Translations under genes and position numbers: made by a program
Assembly (NCBI GenBank): GCA_040235375.1
Contig: JBECKQ010000180.1
Location: 1-24,108 of the forward strand
From: JBECKQ01 sp040235375
GTDB lineage: Bacteria > Planctomycetota > Phycisphaerae > UBA1845
Length of the DNA stretch: 24,108 nucleotides
Reading direction: 5' to 3'
The notes under the pieces: generated by a model
What the model was told of the DNA's origin: nothing
The model's database searches: none
Seen by the model: only the letters and a program-made list of their open reading frames with translations
Shown: positions 6,904-14,163 of the stretch, one piece after another
Layout: each line of letters begins with the position of its first letter
Numbering within the stretch: the stretch's first letter is position 1

Positions 6904-8235
6904 ATGACCTTCTTGATCTGGGCAGCTTTCATCGCGTTCATCCTCGCCATGCTCGCCCTCGATCTGGGCGTGCTCCAGCGTCGCGATCACGTAATAGGAA
7001 TCCGCGAATCGCTCATCTGGACGGGAATCTGGGTCGCGCTTTCTCTGCTGTTCAACGCCGGCGTTTACTTCGCGTACGAGCACCACTGGCTCGGAATCGG
7101 CACGACGGTAGCCGGGCACCTGTCCGGATCCGACGCGGCGCTGAAGTTCTTCACCGGTTACGTCATCGAGAAATCCCTGAGCCTGGACAACATCTTCGTC
7201 ATCGCCGTGATCTTCGCGTACTTCGGCGTGCCCGGCGAGTACCAGCACCGCGTTCTGTACTGGGGCATCCTCGGCGCCCTGGTGATGCGCGGCGCGATGA
7301 TCGGCGCGGGTACGGCCCTCATCCACGCCCTCACCTGGATCACCTACGTCTTCGGCGCCATGCTCATCGTCACCGCGATCCGCATGTACTTCAGCAAGGA
7401 CAAGCATGTCGATCCCGATCGCAATCCGTTCGTCCGCGCCGCCCGCTCGCTCTATCCCGTGAGCGGCGACTTCGAGGGGCATCGCTTCTTCACGCGCATT
7501 GACGGTGCGCGGGCCATCACGCCGCTGTTTCTGGTGCTGCTGGTGATCGAGAGCACCGACCTGCTTTTCGCCGTCGATTCCATTCCGGCCATCTTCGCCA
7601 TCACCGACAACGCCTTCATCGTGTTCACGTCGAACGTGTTCGCGATTCTCGGCTTGCGTTCGCTGTACTTCGCCCTGGCCGGCATCATCCGCAAGTTCCG
7701 CTACCTCAGGACGAGCCTGGTGTTCGTCCTCGGTTTCGTGGGCGTCAAGATGCTGCTCGCCCACTACTATCCGATTCCGACGGGCGTATCGCTGGCGGTG
7801 ATCGCCGGGATGCTGGCGATCGGAATCACGGCGTCGATCGTGGCCAATCGGCGCGCGAGAGACCCGGAGAACGGCAATCTGGGGGCTGACGTGCAGCGGG
7901 TGGTGCAAGCGACGTGGAAGCAGGCCCGGCGCATCGTCGTTCTGGTTGTCGGGATGACGGTTCTGGCGGTTGGGGCAGCGCTGCTGATTCTGCCGGGGCC
8001 GGCGTTGATTGTACTGCCAATCGGGCTGGCAATCCTCGCAACTGAATTCGTCTGGGCGCGCCGCCTGTTACGCAGGATCAAGTCGGAGGCCGGATCACTC
8101 GCCGAAAAAGTCGGCGTTCGCAAGTCCACGGATCGCAAATCGGGCGAACAAGGCTCCAGCACCTTCTCGAAGAGAAGCAAAGACAAGGACCTTCCGGACT
8201 CCACTGGATCTTCGACGCAACCTTCGCCCCCCTGA
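6904..8235 (+). CDS. TerC-family membrane protein with C-terminal PGPGW domain
   Basis: 443 residues. The TerC/Alx domain covers about residues 5-310, with seven or more membrane segments and the diagnostic acidic motifs EKSLSLDNIFV (89-99) and VIESTDLLFAVDSIPAI (214-230). Members of this family act in metal-ion homeostasis at the cytoplasmic membrane (manganese efflux for Alx and its relatives, tellurite resistance context for TerC). A second hydrophobic domain at about 335-392 carries LPGPALIVLPIGLAILATEF, matching the PGPGW-type membrane domain (PGPA at 364-367), and is followed by a hydrophilic Ser/Lys-rich tail of about 45 residues. The start at 6904 gives the usual TerC N-terminus. I searched the 263-nt leader for yybP-ykoY riboswitch elements and saw none. 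The gene is convergent with the aldo/keto reductase gene. Confidence 0.92.
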   Translation: MTFLIWAAFIAFILAMLALDLGVLQRRDHVIGIRESLIWTGIWVALSLLFNAGVYFAYEHHWLGIGTTVAGHLSGSDAALKFFTGYVIEKSLSLDNIFVIAVIFAYFGVPGEYQHRVLYWGILGALVMRGAMIGAGTALIHALTWITYVFGAMLIVTAIRMYFSKDKHVDPDRNPFVRAARSLYPVSGDFEGHRFFTRIDGARAITPLFLVLLVIESTDLLFAVDSIPAIFAITDNAFIVFTSNVFAILGLRSLYFALAGIIRKFRYLRTSLVFVLGFVGVKMLLAHYYPIPTGVSLAVIAGMLAIGITASIVANRRARDPENGNLGADVQRVVQATWKQARRIVVLVVGMTVLAVGAALLILPGPALIVLPIGLAILATEFVWARRLLRRIKSEAGSLAEKVGVRKSTDRKSGEQGSSTFSKRSKDKDLPDSTGSSTQPSPP

Positions 8236-8720
8236 CGCAACGTGCGCGACTGTGCACCCCAGGGATATGGCCAACAACCACATTCCGCGACGCGGCGACA
8301 CGACTGCAATTGCTTTGCGCAATCGCGCAGGACCATTCAGATTCACATTCCAAGGCGTGGGCCATTCACCCGATCTTCTCTCGCGCTTTGTTCAGTGGCG
8401 TTTGACGCTCATCACAGAGCGCACGTCCGAGAACGCACAACAAGTTCGTTCTATTGACAGAGAAGCTGGGGGATATGGGCAAAGGTGGACACGAGGCAAG
8501 CGTGTCGCTTCTCCCTGAACTGCCAATGCGGAACAACCGCGCCTCGCGTGTAAGCCGTTGTTCGACAAACGACTTGCAGCGTGCAGACGCGCGCATAGTT
8601 GCGGGCGACAAAAACGTCCGATAGTGAGCGCTACGCGAAAGAACAAACGTATTGGGCGTGACGTATAGTGGCATTTTGCGCATGGGGTATTTGTCCCATG
8701 CGCAAAGCGGCCGCTGCCGT
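8236..8720. other. 485-nt convergent intergenic region
   Basis: This gap lies between the stop of the TerC gene (+) and the stop of the aldo/keto reductase gene (-). Base composition is visibly less GC-rich than the flanking genes. Short open frames exist on both strands, but none has a ribosome binding site or a plausible composition. The one clear element is the 12-bp inverted repeat at 8675-8706. I see no tRNA, insertion-sequence ends or direct repeats. Confidence 0.6.
8675..8706 (-). terminator. Perfect 12-bp inverted repeat, probable terminator of the aldo/keto reductase gene
   Basis: The arms TTTGCGCATGGG and CCCATGCGCAAA are perfectly complementary, with an 8-nt loop. The hairpin begins 14 nt after the reductase stop codon in the reading direction of that gene. 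No T-run follows on either strand, so it is not a textbook intrinsic terminator. It may act as a 3'-end stabiliser or as a two-way terminator for the convergent genes. Confidence 0.5.
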
Positions 8721-9716
8721 CTACCGATTCAACTGCGCCAGCGCGCCTTCGGGGTAGCGCTCGCCGTGAACCGCGTCAGGCGATGCCGCCTCGTCCAGTC
8801 GAGCCAGCTCATCGTCGGTCAGTTCGATGTCGGCGGCGGCGGCGTTCTCCTCGACTCGCCGGCGGTGGCGCGTACCGGGAATAGGCACGATGTCATCGCC
8901 CTTCGCCAGCAGCCACGCGAGCGCGATCTGCGCAGCCGTGCAGTGCTTCTTTGCCGCAACGTCCTCGACGACCTTCACCAAGTCCAGGTTCTTCTGGAAA
9001 TTCGGTGGCTTGAAGCGCGGGTTGTCGCGCCGCCAGTCGCCCGGAGCAAGATCGTCCGGCGACTTGATCGTGCCGGTCAGGAACCCGCGGCCCAGCGGGC
9101 TGTAGGGGACGAAGCCGATCCCGAGCTCGCGGCACACGCCGAGATGCTCGCGCTCCGGGTCGCGCGTCCAGAGGGAATACTCGCTCTGCAACGCGCTGAT
9201 GGGGTGCACGGCCGCCGCCCGGCGGATCGTCTCGACCCCCGCCTCCGACATGCCGAGATACCGGACCTTCCCGGCTCGCACGAGCTCGGCCATGGCGCCG
9301 ATCGTGTCCTCGATGGGCACGTCAGGGTCGACGCGATGCTGGTAGTACAGGTCGATCGTGTCGATGCCCAGGCGCTCGAGGCTGGCTCCGCAGGCTCGCC
9401 GCACGTACTCCGGCCGGCCGTTGACGCCGAGCCACGCGCCTTTCTCGTCGCGCATGATCCCGAACTTGGTGGCCACGACCACGCGGTCCCGCCGGCCGGC
9501 GATCGCCTTGCCGACCAGCCGTTCGTTGTGGCCCATGCCGTACATGTCCGACGTGTCCAGCAGCGTCATCCCGATGTCGATCGCGTGCTGGATGGTGGCG
9601 ATCGACTCGTCATCGTTGCGGTTGCCGGCGTCGTCGTAGAAGTCCGACATGGGCATGCAGCCAAGTCCCAATGCCGGTACACGCAGTCCCTGATTGCCGA
9701 GAGTTCGAACTTCCAT
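8721..9716 (-). CDS. Aldo/keto reductase
   Basis: 331 residues. It is an NADPH-dependent oxidoreductase of the aldo/keto reductase superfamily with an (alpha/beta)8 barrel, expected to be cytoplasmic and acting on carbonyl substrates that cannot be named from sequence. The catalytic tetrad is complete: Asp54 and Tyr59 (LLDTSDMYG), Lys84 (VATKFG) and His127 (LYYQHRVD). Other family features are YLGMSEA, the YSPLGRGFLTG segment and the cofactor-binding VPIPGTRHRRRVEEN near the C-terminus. The start at 9716 is chosen because GGAGG (9722-9726) lies 5 nt upstream of it; an ATG 12 nt further upstream would place that site inside the gene. The next gene upstream on the same strand is the cation efflux gene, 123 nt away, so co-transcription is possible but not required. 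Confidence 0.95.
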   Translation of the reverse strand: MEVRTLGNQGLRVPALGLGCMPMSDFYDDAGNRNDDESIATIQHAIDIGMTLLDTSDMYGMGHNERLVGKAIAGRRDRVVVATKFGIMRDEKGAWLGVNGRPEYVRRACGASLERLGIDTIDLYYQHRVDPDVPIEDTIGAMAELVRAGKVRYLGMSEAGVETIRRAAAVHPISALQSEYSLWTRDPEREHLGVCRELGIGFVPYSPLGRGFLTGTIKSPDDLAPGDWRRDNPRFKPPNFQKNLDLVKVVEDVAAKKHCTAAQIALAWLLAKGDDIVPIPGTRHRRRVEENAAAADIELTDDELARLDEAASPDAVHGERYPEGALAQLNR

Positions 9717-9795
9717 AGCCGCCTCCATCGTCGTGAATCGCGAATACCCGCATCATATTGCGCACCTTCAGAGGGTAACGCGAAGCCACGGAGCA

Positions 9796-9808
9796 GTGTA
9801 ATTAACAC
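9796..9808. promoter_or_regulatory. AT-rich dyad upstream of the aldo/keto reductase gene
   Basis: GTGTAATTAACAC has complementary 4-bp ends and stands out as an AT-rich island in a GC-rich gap, 80-92 nt upstream of the reductase start. It could be part of a promoter or an operator. The short arms mean it could also be chance. Confidence 0.2.
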
Positions 9809-9839
9809 AATTGAAATGCGCCCGCGAGCCGCGCGACGG

Positions 9840-10760
9840 TCAGACGGTCACGTCGTTCGCCGGATGCCCGCCCGGATGCGCCGACTCGTGGTCGGACGGC
9901 TCGATGTGCGAGGCGATGTGGACTTTGTCGTCGGGGAACAGCGCGTAGATGGACTTTTCGACTTCCGTGACCTGTTCGTGCGCCCTGGCGAGCGTAACCT
10001 CGCCGGGCACGAGCACGTGCACGTCGATCCAGATTTCGTCGTTCACGCGGCGGCTGCGAAGCTGGTGGAAATCGACGATCAAGCCGCCGTCCACCTCCTG
10101 GCGGAGCCCCGTCCGGAGGCGCTCGGACACTTCCGATGGAACCTGGTCCATCAGGCCGGTATACGAGCGGCGCAGGAGCGAAGCGCCGCCGATCATGATC
10201 CACGCGCCGAGCAGAATCGCGGCGACCGGGTCGATCCAGGAAATACTGGTCAGTTCGACGAGCGTCAGGCCGATGATCGCGCCGGCCGTGGTCCAGAAAT
10301 CCGACAGCACGTGCCTGCCGTTCGCTTCGAGAACCATGGCATGATGCTTCCGCCCGATGCGGACGAGGGCGATGCCGAGCACGAGATTGATGGCCGCCAG
10401 GGAGCTCGCAATCGCAATGCCTACGTCGAGCCGGTGCGGATGGACGCCGTGGATCAGGCCCTCGATGCCGCTGTAAATGACGGCCATCGCCGCTGCAAAG
10501 ATGAGCGCGCCTTCAAACCCGGTTGAAAAATAGACGATCCGGCCATGCCCGTATGGATGGCATTGATCCGCGGGCCGTTGCGAATACCACAGGCTGAACG
10601 CCGCAAAACCGGTCGCCACGCCGTGGACCACGGATTCGGCCGCGTCCGCCAACATCACCCGGCTGCTCGTCAGCGCATAGACGAAGAGCTTGCCCGCCAG
10701 CATCACGCCCGAGACGGACACACTGATCATAATCGCCACTTTTCGCGGATCGCGTTTCAT
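9840..10760 (-). CDS. Cation diffusion facilitator family transporter
   Basis: 306 residues with the CDF layout: six membrane segments in the first 200 residues, then a cytoplasmic dimerisation domain (about 205-290) ending in a His-rich tail (His281, 285, 291, 295, 299). These proteins export divalent metals such as Zn, Fe or Mn by proton antiport. Membrane segment 2 carries MLADAAESVVHG (36-47) and segment 5 carries NGRHVLSDFWT (148-158). The His150/Asp154 pair matches the segment-5 metal ligands of YiiP-type transporters. In segment 2 the usual Asp or His pair appears as Glu42 and His46, so substrate choice is uncertain. The start at 10760 has GGAG about 10 nt upstream; the frame stays open into the divergent desulfurase gene, but that extension is not credible. 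Its promoter must lie in the 159-nt divergent gap. Confidence 0.93.
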   Translation of the reverse strand: MKRDPRKVAIMISVSVSGVMLAGKLFVYALTSSRVMLADAAESVVHGVATGFAAFSLWYSQRPADQCHPYGHGRIVYFSTGFEGALIFAAAMAVIYSGIEGLIHGVHPHRLDVGIAIASSLAAINLVLGIALVRIGRKHHAMVLEANGRHVLSDFWTTAGAIIGLTLVELTSISWIDPVAAILLGAWIMIGGASLLRRSYTGLMDQVPSEVSERLRTGLRQEVDGGLIVDFHQLRSRRVNDEIWIDVHVLVPGEVTLARAHEQVTEVEKSIYALFPDDKVHIASHIEPSDHESAHPGGHPANDVTV

Positions 10761-10830
10761 TGAGCGTCGCACTCCGCATTTACTATACACGGCCATTGGG
10801 GCTTGGAACATTCGAAAGACGCCCGCAAAC

Positions 10831-10848
10831 CGCCGGCGAGAGCCGGCG
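10831..10848 (+). promoter_or_regulatory. GC-rich hairpin with GAGA tetraloop in the divergent leader
   Basis: CGCCGGC-GAGA-GCCGGCG is a perfect 7-bp stem closed by a GNRA-type tetraloop, 71 nt before the desulfurase-SelD start. On the + strand it would lie in the mRNA leader if transcription begins upstream, for example near the AT-rich TTTACTATACAC at about 10780. Function is unknown; GC-rich DNA yields such stems by chance at some rate. Confidence 0.3.
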
Positions 10849-10919
10849 CTTGCCACCCGCACGACGTATTCGGAGAATCTGCGGGCTGAACTTCCCCACG
10901 TAGCCGACAGGATACTCTC

Positions 10920-13127
10920 ATGGAACCGATCTACCTCGACTACAACGCAACGACGCCGCTCGATCCGGCCGTCGCCGATGCCATGCGACCCTTCCTCGAA
11001 ACCCACTTCGGCAATCCTTCGAGCGTCCACTCGTACGGCGTTCAAACAAAGAAGGCGGTCGAACGTGCCCGCGAGCAGGTGGCCGCCCTGCTCGGCGCCT
11101 CGCCGGACGAGATCATCTTCACGAGTGGCGGCACGGAATCAAACAACCTGGCCATCCGCGGTATTGCCGCCGCCCGCCGAAGCCGGGGCAATCACATCAT
11201 CACCTCGGCCATTGAGCATCCGGCCGTCACGGAGGTCTGCCGGCACCTGGAGTCGCAGGGTCTGCGCATCACGTATCTGCCCGTTGACGAGACCGGACTG
11301 GTGAATCCCGCCGACGTAGCGGCCGCCATTACACCCACCACCATTCTTATCACCATCATGCACGCAAACAACGAGGTCGGCACGATTCAGCCGATCCGCG
11401 AGATCGCCGAGATCGCCCGGGCACACCGCATCGCCATGCACACCGACGCGGCGCAGTCGGTCGGCAAGATTCCCGTTCGCGTCGATGACCTGGGCGTCGA
11501 TCTGCTGTCCGTCGCCGGGCACAAGCTGTACGCGCCGAAAGGCATCGGCGCGTTGTATGTCCGCAGCGGCGTGCAACTGGAAAAACTGATCCACGGCGCT
11601 TCCCACGAGCGCAACATGCGCGCCGGAACGGAGAACGTGCTCGAGATCGTGGGCCTCGGCCGCGCCTGCGAGCTTGCCGCAGAAGTTCTTCCCAAGCGCG
11701 CCGAGCACTTGCGACGCCTGCGCGACCGCCTGCACGAAGGCATCACCACACGCCTCCCACAAGCGCACCTCAACGGTCACCCGGAAAAACGCCTGCCCAA
11801 TACACTCAGCCTCTCGTTTCCGGGAATCGAAGCGCGGGCCATTCTCTCGGAACTGACGGGGGTCGCAGCTTCCGCCGGCGCGGCGTGCCACGCGGACGAA
11901 GTGGTCATGTCGGCAACACTGGCGGCCATGCATGTTCCGCCCGACATCGCCATGGGCACGATCCGGTTCTCGACCGGAGCATTTCTCACCGAAGCGGAAG
12001 TGGACCGCGCCGCGAGGATGGTCGCGGAAGTCGTCGAACGGCTCAGGCCTTCCGGCGTCACCGGTCCGGCCGCAGCGGCGACGAGCGAGCGCATCCGCCT
12101 CACACGATTTACCAGCGGGCTCGGCTGCGCCTGCAAGCTCCGGCCGCAGGCGCTGGAGAAGGTCCTCGCCGCGTTGCCCGCTATTGGGGATTACCCAAAC
12201 GTGATCGTCGGCGTCGATACTGCGGACGACGCGGCGGTGTATCGCGTTCGCGACGACCTTGCCATCGTGGAGACCGTCGATTTCTTTACGCCGGTGGTGG
12301 ATGACCCGCCGGCATTCGGCGCCGTGGCCGCGGCGAATGCGCTGAGCGACATTTATGCGATGGGGGCCGAGCCGGCGTTCGCCTTGAGCATCGTCGGATT
12401 TCCTTCGAACCGCCTGCCCCTTTCCGCTCTGGAAGATATTCTGCGCGGCGCCCAAGGCATTGCCGAGCAGGCGGGAATCCCGATCATCGGCGGTCACACG
12501 ATCGACGATTCCGAGCCGAAGTTCGGCCTCGCCGTCACGGGCTTCGTCCACCCGGACCGCATCTGGACGAACGCCGGCGCGAGGCCGGGCGACGCGATCA
12601 TCCTGACGAAGCCGCTTGGACTGGGCATCATGTCCACGGCGCTGAAGGCCGGACTGCTCGAGCCCGATGACGAAATCCGCATTCAGCAGATCATGTCCGA
12701 GCTGAACAAAACCGCGGCGGAGGTCCTGCGGCGATTCGAGGTTCACGCCTGTACGGATGTCACCGGCTTCGGCCTGCTCGGGCATGTGCGTGAGATGGCG
12801 GTGGCCAGCTCCACCGACGTGGCGATCGATCATCGATCGGTCCCCATCATCGCCGGCGCCAACCGACTCGTGGGCGCCGGCTCCGTACCGGGCGGGTCGC
12901 GCAACAATCGCGACTTCGTGGAGCCGCACGTGGAATGGGACAATGCCGTCAGCGAGGTTTGGCGTGTGCTCCTCTGCGACGCGCAGACGTCAGGCGGCCT
13001 GCTCGCAAGCATTCCGGCCAGGCAAGGCGACGAGGCGGTCCGCGCGCTACACGGCGCGGGCGTCGCATCCGCCGCAGTCGTCGGCCGGTTCACAACGAAG
13101 GGAGAAGGGCGAATCGAAGTTCAATAA
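10920..13127 (+). CDS. selD: Cysteine desulfurase-selenophosphate synthase (SelD) fusion
   Basis: 735 residues with two complete enzymes. Residues 1-378 are a NifS/IscS-type PLP-dependent desulfurase: N-terminal YLDYNATTPLD, SGGTESNN (69-76), HTDAAQSVGK (174-183), the PLP lysine in SVAGHKLYAPKG (Lys202) and the catalytic cysteine in AGAACHADE (Cys323). Residues 390-735, after a 12-residue Ala-rich linker, are SelD: LTRFTSGLGCACK (394-406) with Cys403 and Lys406 at the catalytic positions, GVDTADDAAVY (431-441), ALSDIYAMGAEP, GGHTIDDSEPKFG and CTDVTGFGLLGH (611-622). The desulfurase would release selenium from selenocysteine, and SelD would phosphorylate it with ATP to selenophosphate, suggesting direct hand-over. 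The active-site codon is TGC, so SelD is not itself a selenoprotein. AGGA at 10909-10912 sits 7 nt before the ATG. No frameshift separates the halves. Confidence 0.96.
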   Translation: MEPIYLDYNATTPLDPAVADAMRPFLETHFGNPSSVHSYGVQTKKAVERAREQVAALLGASPDEIIFTSGGTESNNLAIRGIAAARRSRGNHIITSAIEHPAVTEVCRHLESQGLRITYLPVDETGLVNPADVAAAITPTTILITIMHANNEVGTIQPIREIAEIARAHRIAMHTDAAQSVGKIPVRVDDLGVDLLSVAGHKLYAPKGIGALYVRSGVQLEKLIHGASHERNMRAGTENVLEIVGLGRACELAAEVLPKRAEHLRRLRDRLHEGITTRLPQAHLNGHPEKRLPNTLSLSFPGIEARAILSELTGVAASAGAACHADEVVMSATLAAMHVPPDIAMGTIRFSTGAFLTEAEVDRAARMVAEVVERLRPSGVTGPAAAATSERIRLTRFTSGLGCACKLRPQALEKVLAALPAIGDYPNVIVGVDTADDAAVYRVRDDLAIVETVDFFTPVVDDPPAFGAVAAANALSDIYAMGAEPAFALSIVGFPSNRLPLSALEDILRGAQGIAEQAGIPIIGGHTIDDSEPKFGLAVTGFVHPDRIWTNAGARPGDAIILTKPLGLGIMSTALKAGLLEPDDEIRIQQIMSELNKTAAEVLRRFEVHACTDVTGFGLLGHVREMAVASSTDVAIDHRSVPIIAGANRLVGAGSVPGGSRNNRDFVEPHVEWDNAVSEVWRVLLCDAQTSGGLLASIPARQGDEAVRALHGAGVASAAVVGRFTTKGEGRIEVQ

Positions 13128-13152
13128 CGTAATCCAGACAAGGAGACACGAC

Positions 13153-13362
13153 ATGAAGTACGGCGCAAGAAACCAGCTTCGCGGTGAAGTTGTCGAGATC
13201 AAGAAGGGGCAGGTCATGTGCCAGGTCAAAGTGAAGGTGCCGGCCGACTCGACCATGTGCTCCGTGATGACGCTCGATTCGCTCGCCGACCTAGGCCTGA
13301 GGCAAGGCAGCAAGGTCAACGTGATCGCCAAAGCCGTTAACGTCCTGCTGACGACTGAATGA
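13153..13362 (+). CDS. Mop (molbindin) single-domain molybdate-binding protein
   Basis: 69 residues, the size of free-standing molbindins. It shows the Mop/TOBE pattern: SARNQL-like N-terminus (YGARNQLRGEVVEIKKG, 3-19), a beta strand with VKVKVPADS, then MTLDSLADLGLRQGSKV (39-55) and IAKAVNVLL (58-66). Molbindins form hexamers that bind molybdate or tungstate through backbone and Ser/Lys side chains at subunit interfaces, for storage or cofactor synthesis. Unusually it has two Met-Cys pairs (22-23 and 35-36). The strong ribosome binding site AGGAG (13141-13145) is 7 nt before the ATG. The gene is 25 nt from the desulfurase-SelD stop and 25 nt from miaE, so it is in the same operon. The family call is firm; molybdate as ligand is inferred from the family. 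Confidence 0.88.
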   Translation: MKYGARNQLRGEVVEIKKGQVMCQVKVKVPADSTMCSVMTLDSLADLGLRQGSKVNVIAKAVNVLLTTE

Positions 13363-13387
13363 CGCGACAACGATCGCTTTTCGTCCC

Positions 13388-14002
13388 ATGACCGGATCCG
13401 AACACGTAGACCTGCCGTTTCGCTGGCGAACGCCGGCCGCGTGGGCTCCCGCCGTCCTGCGCGAACCGCTCGCCCTGCTGAACGACCACGCCCATCTCGA
13501 GAAGAAGGCCGCGGTCAACGCCCTCGACCTGCTCAACCGCTGGCCCGAGCCGAATCCGCCGGAGAACTGGGTGACGGCCATGACGGCCATCGCCCGCGAC
13601 GAGGTCGAGCACCTCGCCATCGTCACCCGCCTGCTCGCCCGCCGCGGCGGCCGCCTGACCCGCGTGCACCGTAACGAATACGCCGTCCGCCTGCGCGACT
13701 TGATCCGCCTCGGCGAAGGTCCGGACGAGTTGATCGACCGCCTGATGGTGAGCGCCCTGATCGAGGCGCGCTCGTGCGAACGTTTCGCGCTGCTGGCGGA
13801 GGCGTGCGAAGACGAGGAGTTACGGGCCCTTTACAGCGATCTCTACGCTTCTGAGGCGGGGCACTATCGCACGTTCCTCAAGCTGGCTCGCCAGGTGCGA
13901 CCTGCCGACGTGGTTGATAAACGATGGGAAGAGATGCTGATCGCTGAGGAGCGGACTATCATCGCCCAGAGGCCCGGGCCACGCATCCACGGCGGGGCTT
14001 GA
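13388..14002 (+). CDS. miaE: tRNA-(ms2io6A) hydroxylase MiaE
   Basis: 204 residues. MiaE is an oxygen-dependent non-haem diiron enzyme that hydroxylates the isopentenyl group of ms2i6A37 next to the anticodon of tRNAs reading UNN codons. The ferritin-like ligand set is complete and correctly spaced: Glu38 (HAHLEKKAA), Glu72 and His75 (ARDEVEHLA), Glu126 (LIEARSCERF), Glu156 and His159 (ASEAGHYR). The conserved block LARRGGRLTRVHRNEYAVRL (83-102) is typical of the family. It is the third gene of the operon with the SelD fusion and the Mop protein. No clear Shine-Dalgarno sequence is seen upstream of the ATG at 13388. A requirement for oxygen implies an aerobic or oxygen-tolerant host. The C-terminus ends within a few nt of a G-rich repeat element. 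Confidence 0.93.
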   Translation: MTGSEHVDLPFRWRTPAAWAPAVLREPLALLNDHAHLEKKAAVNALDLLNRWPEPNPPENWVTAMTAIARDEVEHLAIVTRLLARRGGRLTRVHRNEYAVRLRDLIRLGEGPDELIDRLMVSALIEARSCERFALLAEACEDEELRALYSDLYASEAGHYRTFLKLARQVRPADVVDKRWEEMLIAEERTIIAQRPGPRIHGGA

Positions 14003-14005
14003 CAA

Positions 14006-14163
14006 CCCCCTCCCTGAAGGGAGGGGATGGGGGAGGGTTTCTCGAAGGGCGCGTCCGCACCGAACGATCAAAGCCCATCGTGATTCGGTTCAGCGTTGAT
14101 GGCGTGATGAGGAGACTCGACAGCCCGAAAGCCCCACCCCTCCTCCCCTTCCAGGGGGAGGGG
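14006..14163. repeat. Paired inverted G-rich palindromes (REP/BIME-like element)
   Basis: Two G-rich hairpins face each other in the gap after miaE. The left one has 8-bp arms CCCCTCCC (14007-14014) and GGGAGGGG (14019-14026) with a TGAA loop, followed by ATGGGGGAGGGTTT. The right one (about 14131-14163) pairs CCCCTCCTCCCC with GGGGGAGGGG around TTCCA, with a small bulge, and is preceded by AAAGCCCCA, roughly the reverse complement of the left flank. Such paired units resemble bacterial REP/BIME elements. Multi-copy status cannot be seen from one window. Confidence 0.55.
14019..14037 (+). promoter_or_regulatory. G-quadruplex motif
   Basis: GGGAGGGGATGGGGGAGGG has four runs of at least three G separated by loops of 1-2 nt, the strict intramolecular quadruplex pattern. 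It begins 17 nt after the miaE stop on the coding strand, where it could fold in the mRNA and act on the 3' end of the operon. It overlaps the right arm of the left palindrome, so the two folds are mutually exclusive. Confidence 0.5.

Noticed and set aside
8236..8660. Short open frames of 70-105 codons in the convergent gap
   Set aside because: None has a ribosome binding site or convincing composition, and frames on both strands overlap each other.
8652..10526. Long + strand open frame opposite the reductase and cation transporter genes
   Set aside because: It is antisense to two genes with clear family motifs, crosses their intergenic gap and has Arg/His/Asp-rich composition typical of mirror frames in GC-rich DNA.
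10761..11045. Upstream extension of the cation transporter frame
   Set aside because: It would overlap the start of the desulfurase gene, and the added residues do not fit the family N-terminus.
12120..12145. Possible in-frame UGA (selenocysteine) at the SelD active site
   Set aside because: Both Cys codons of the GCACK motif are TGC and the frame is continuous, so this SelD is the cysteine form.
11139..12929. Long - strand open frame opposite the desulfurase-SelD fusion
   Set aside because: It mirrors the codon positions of a gene with intact catalytic motifs; no ribosome binding site or recognisable domain.
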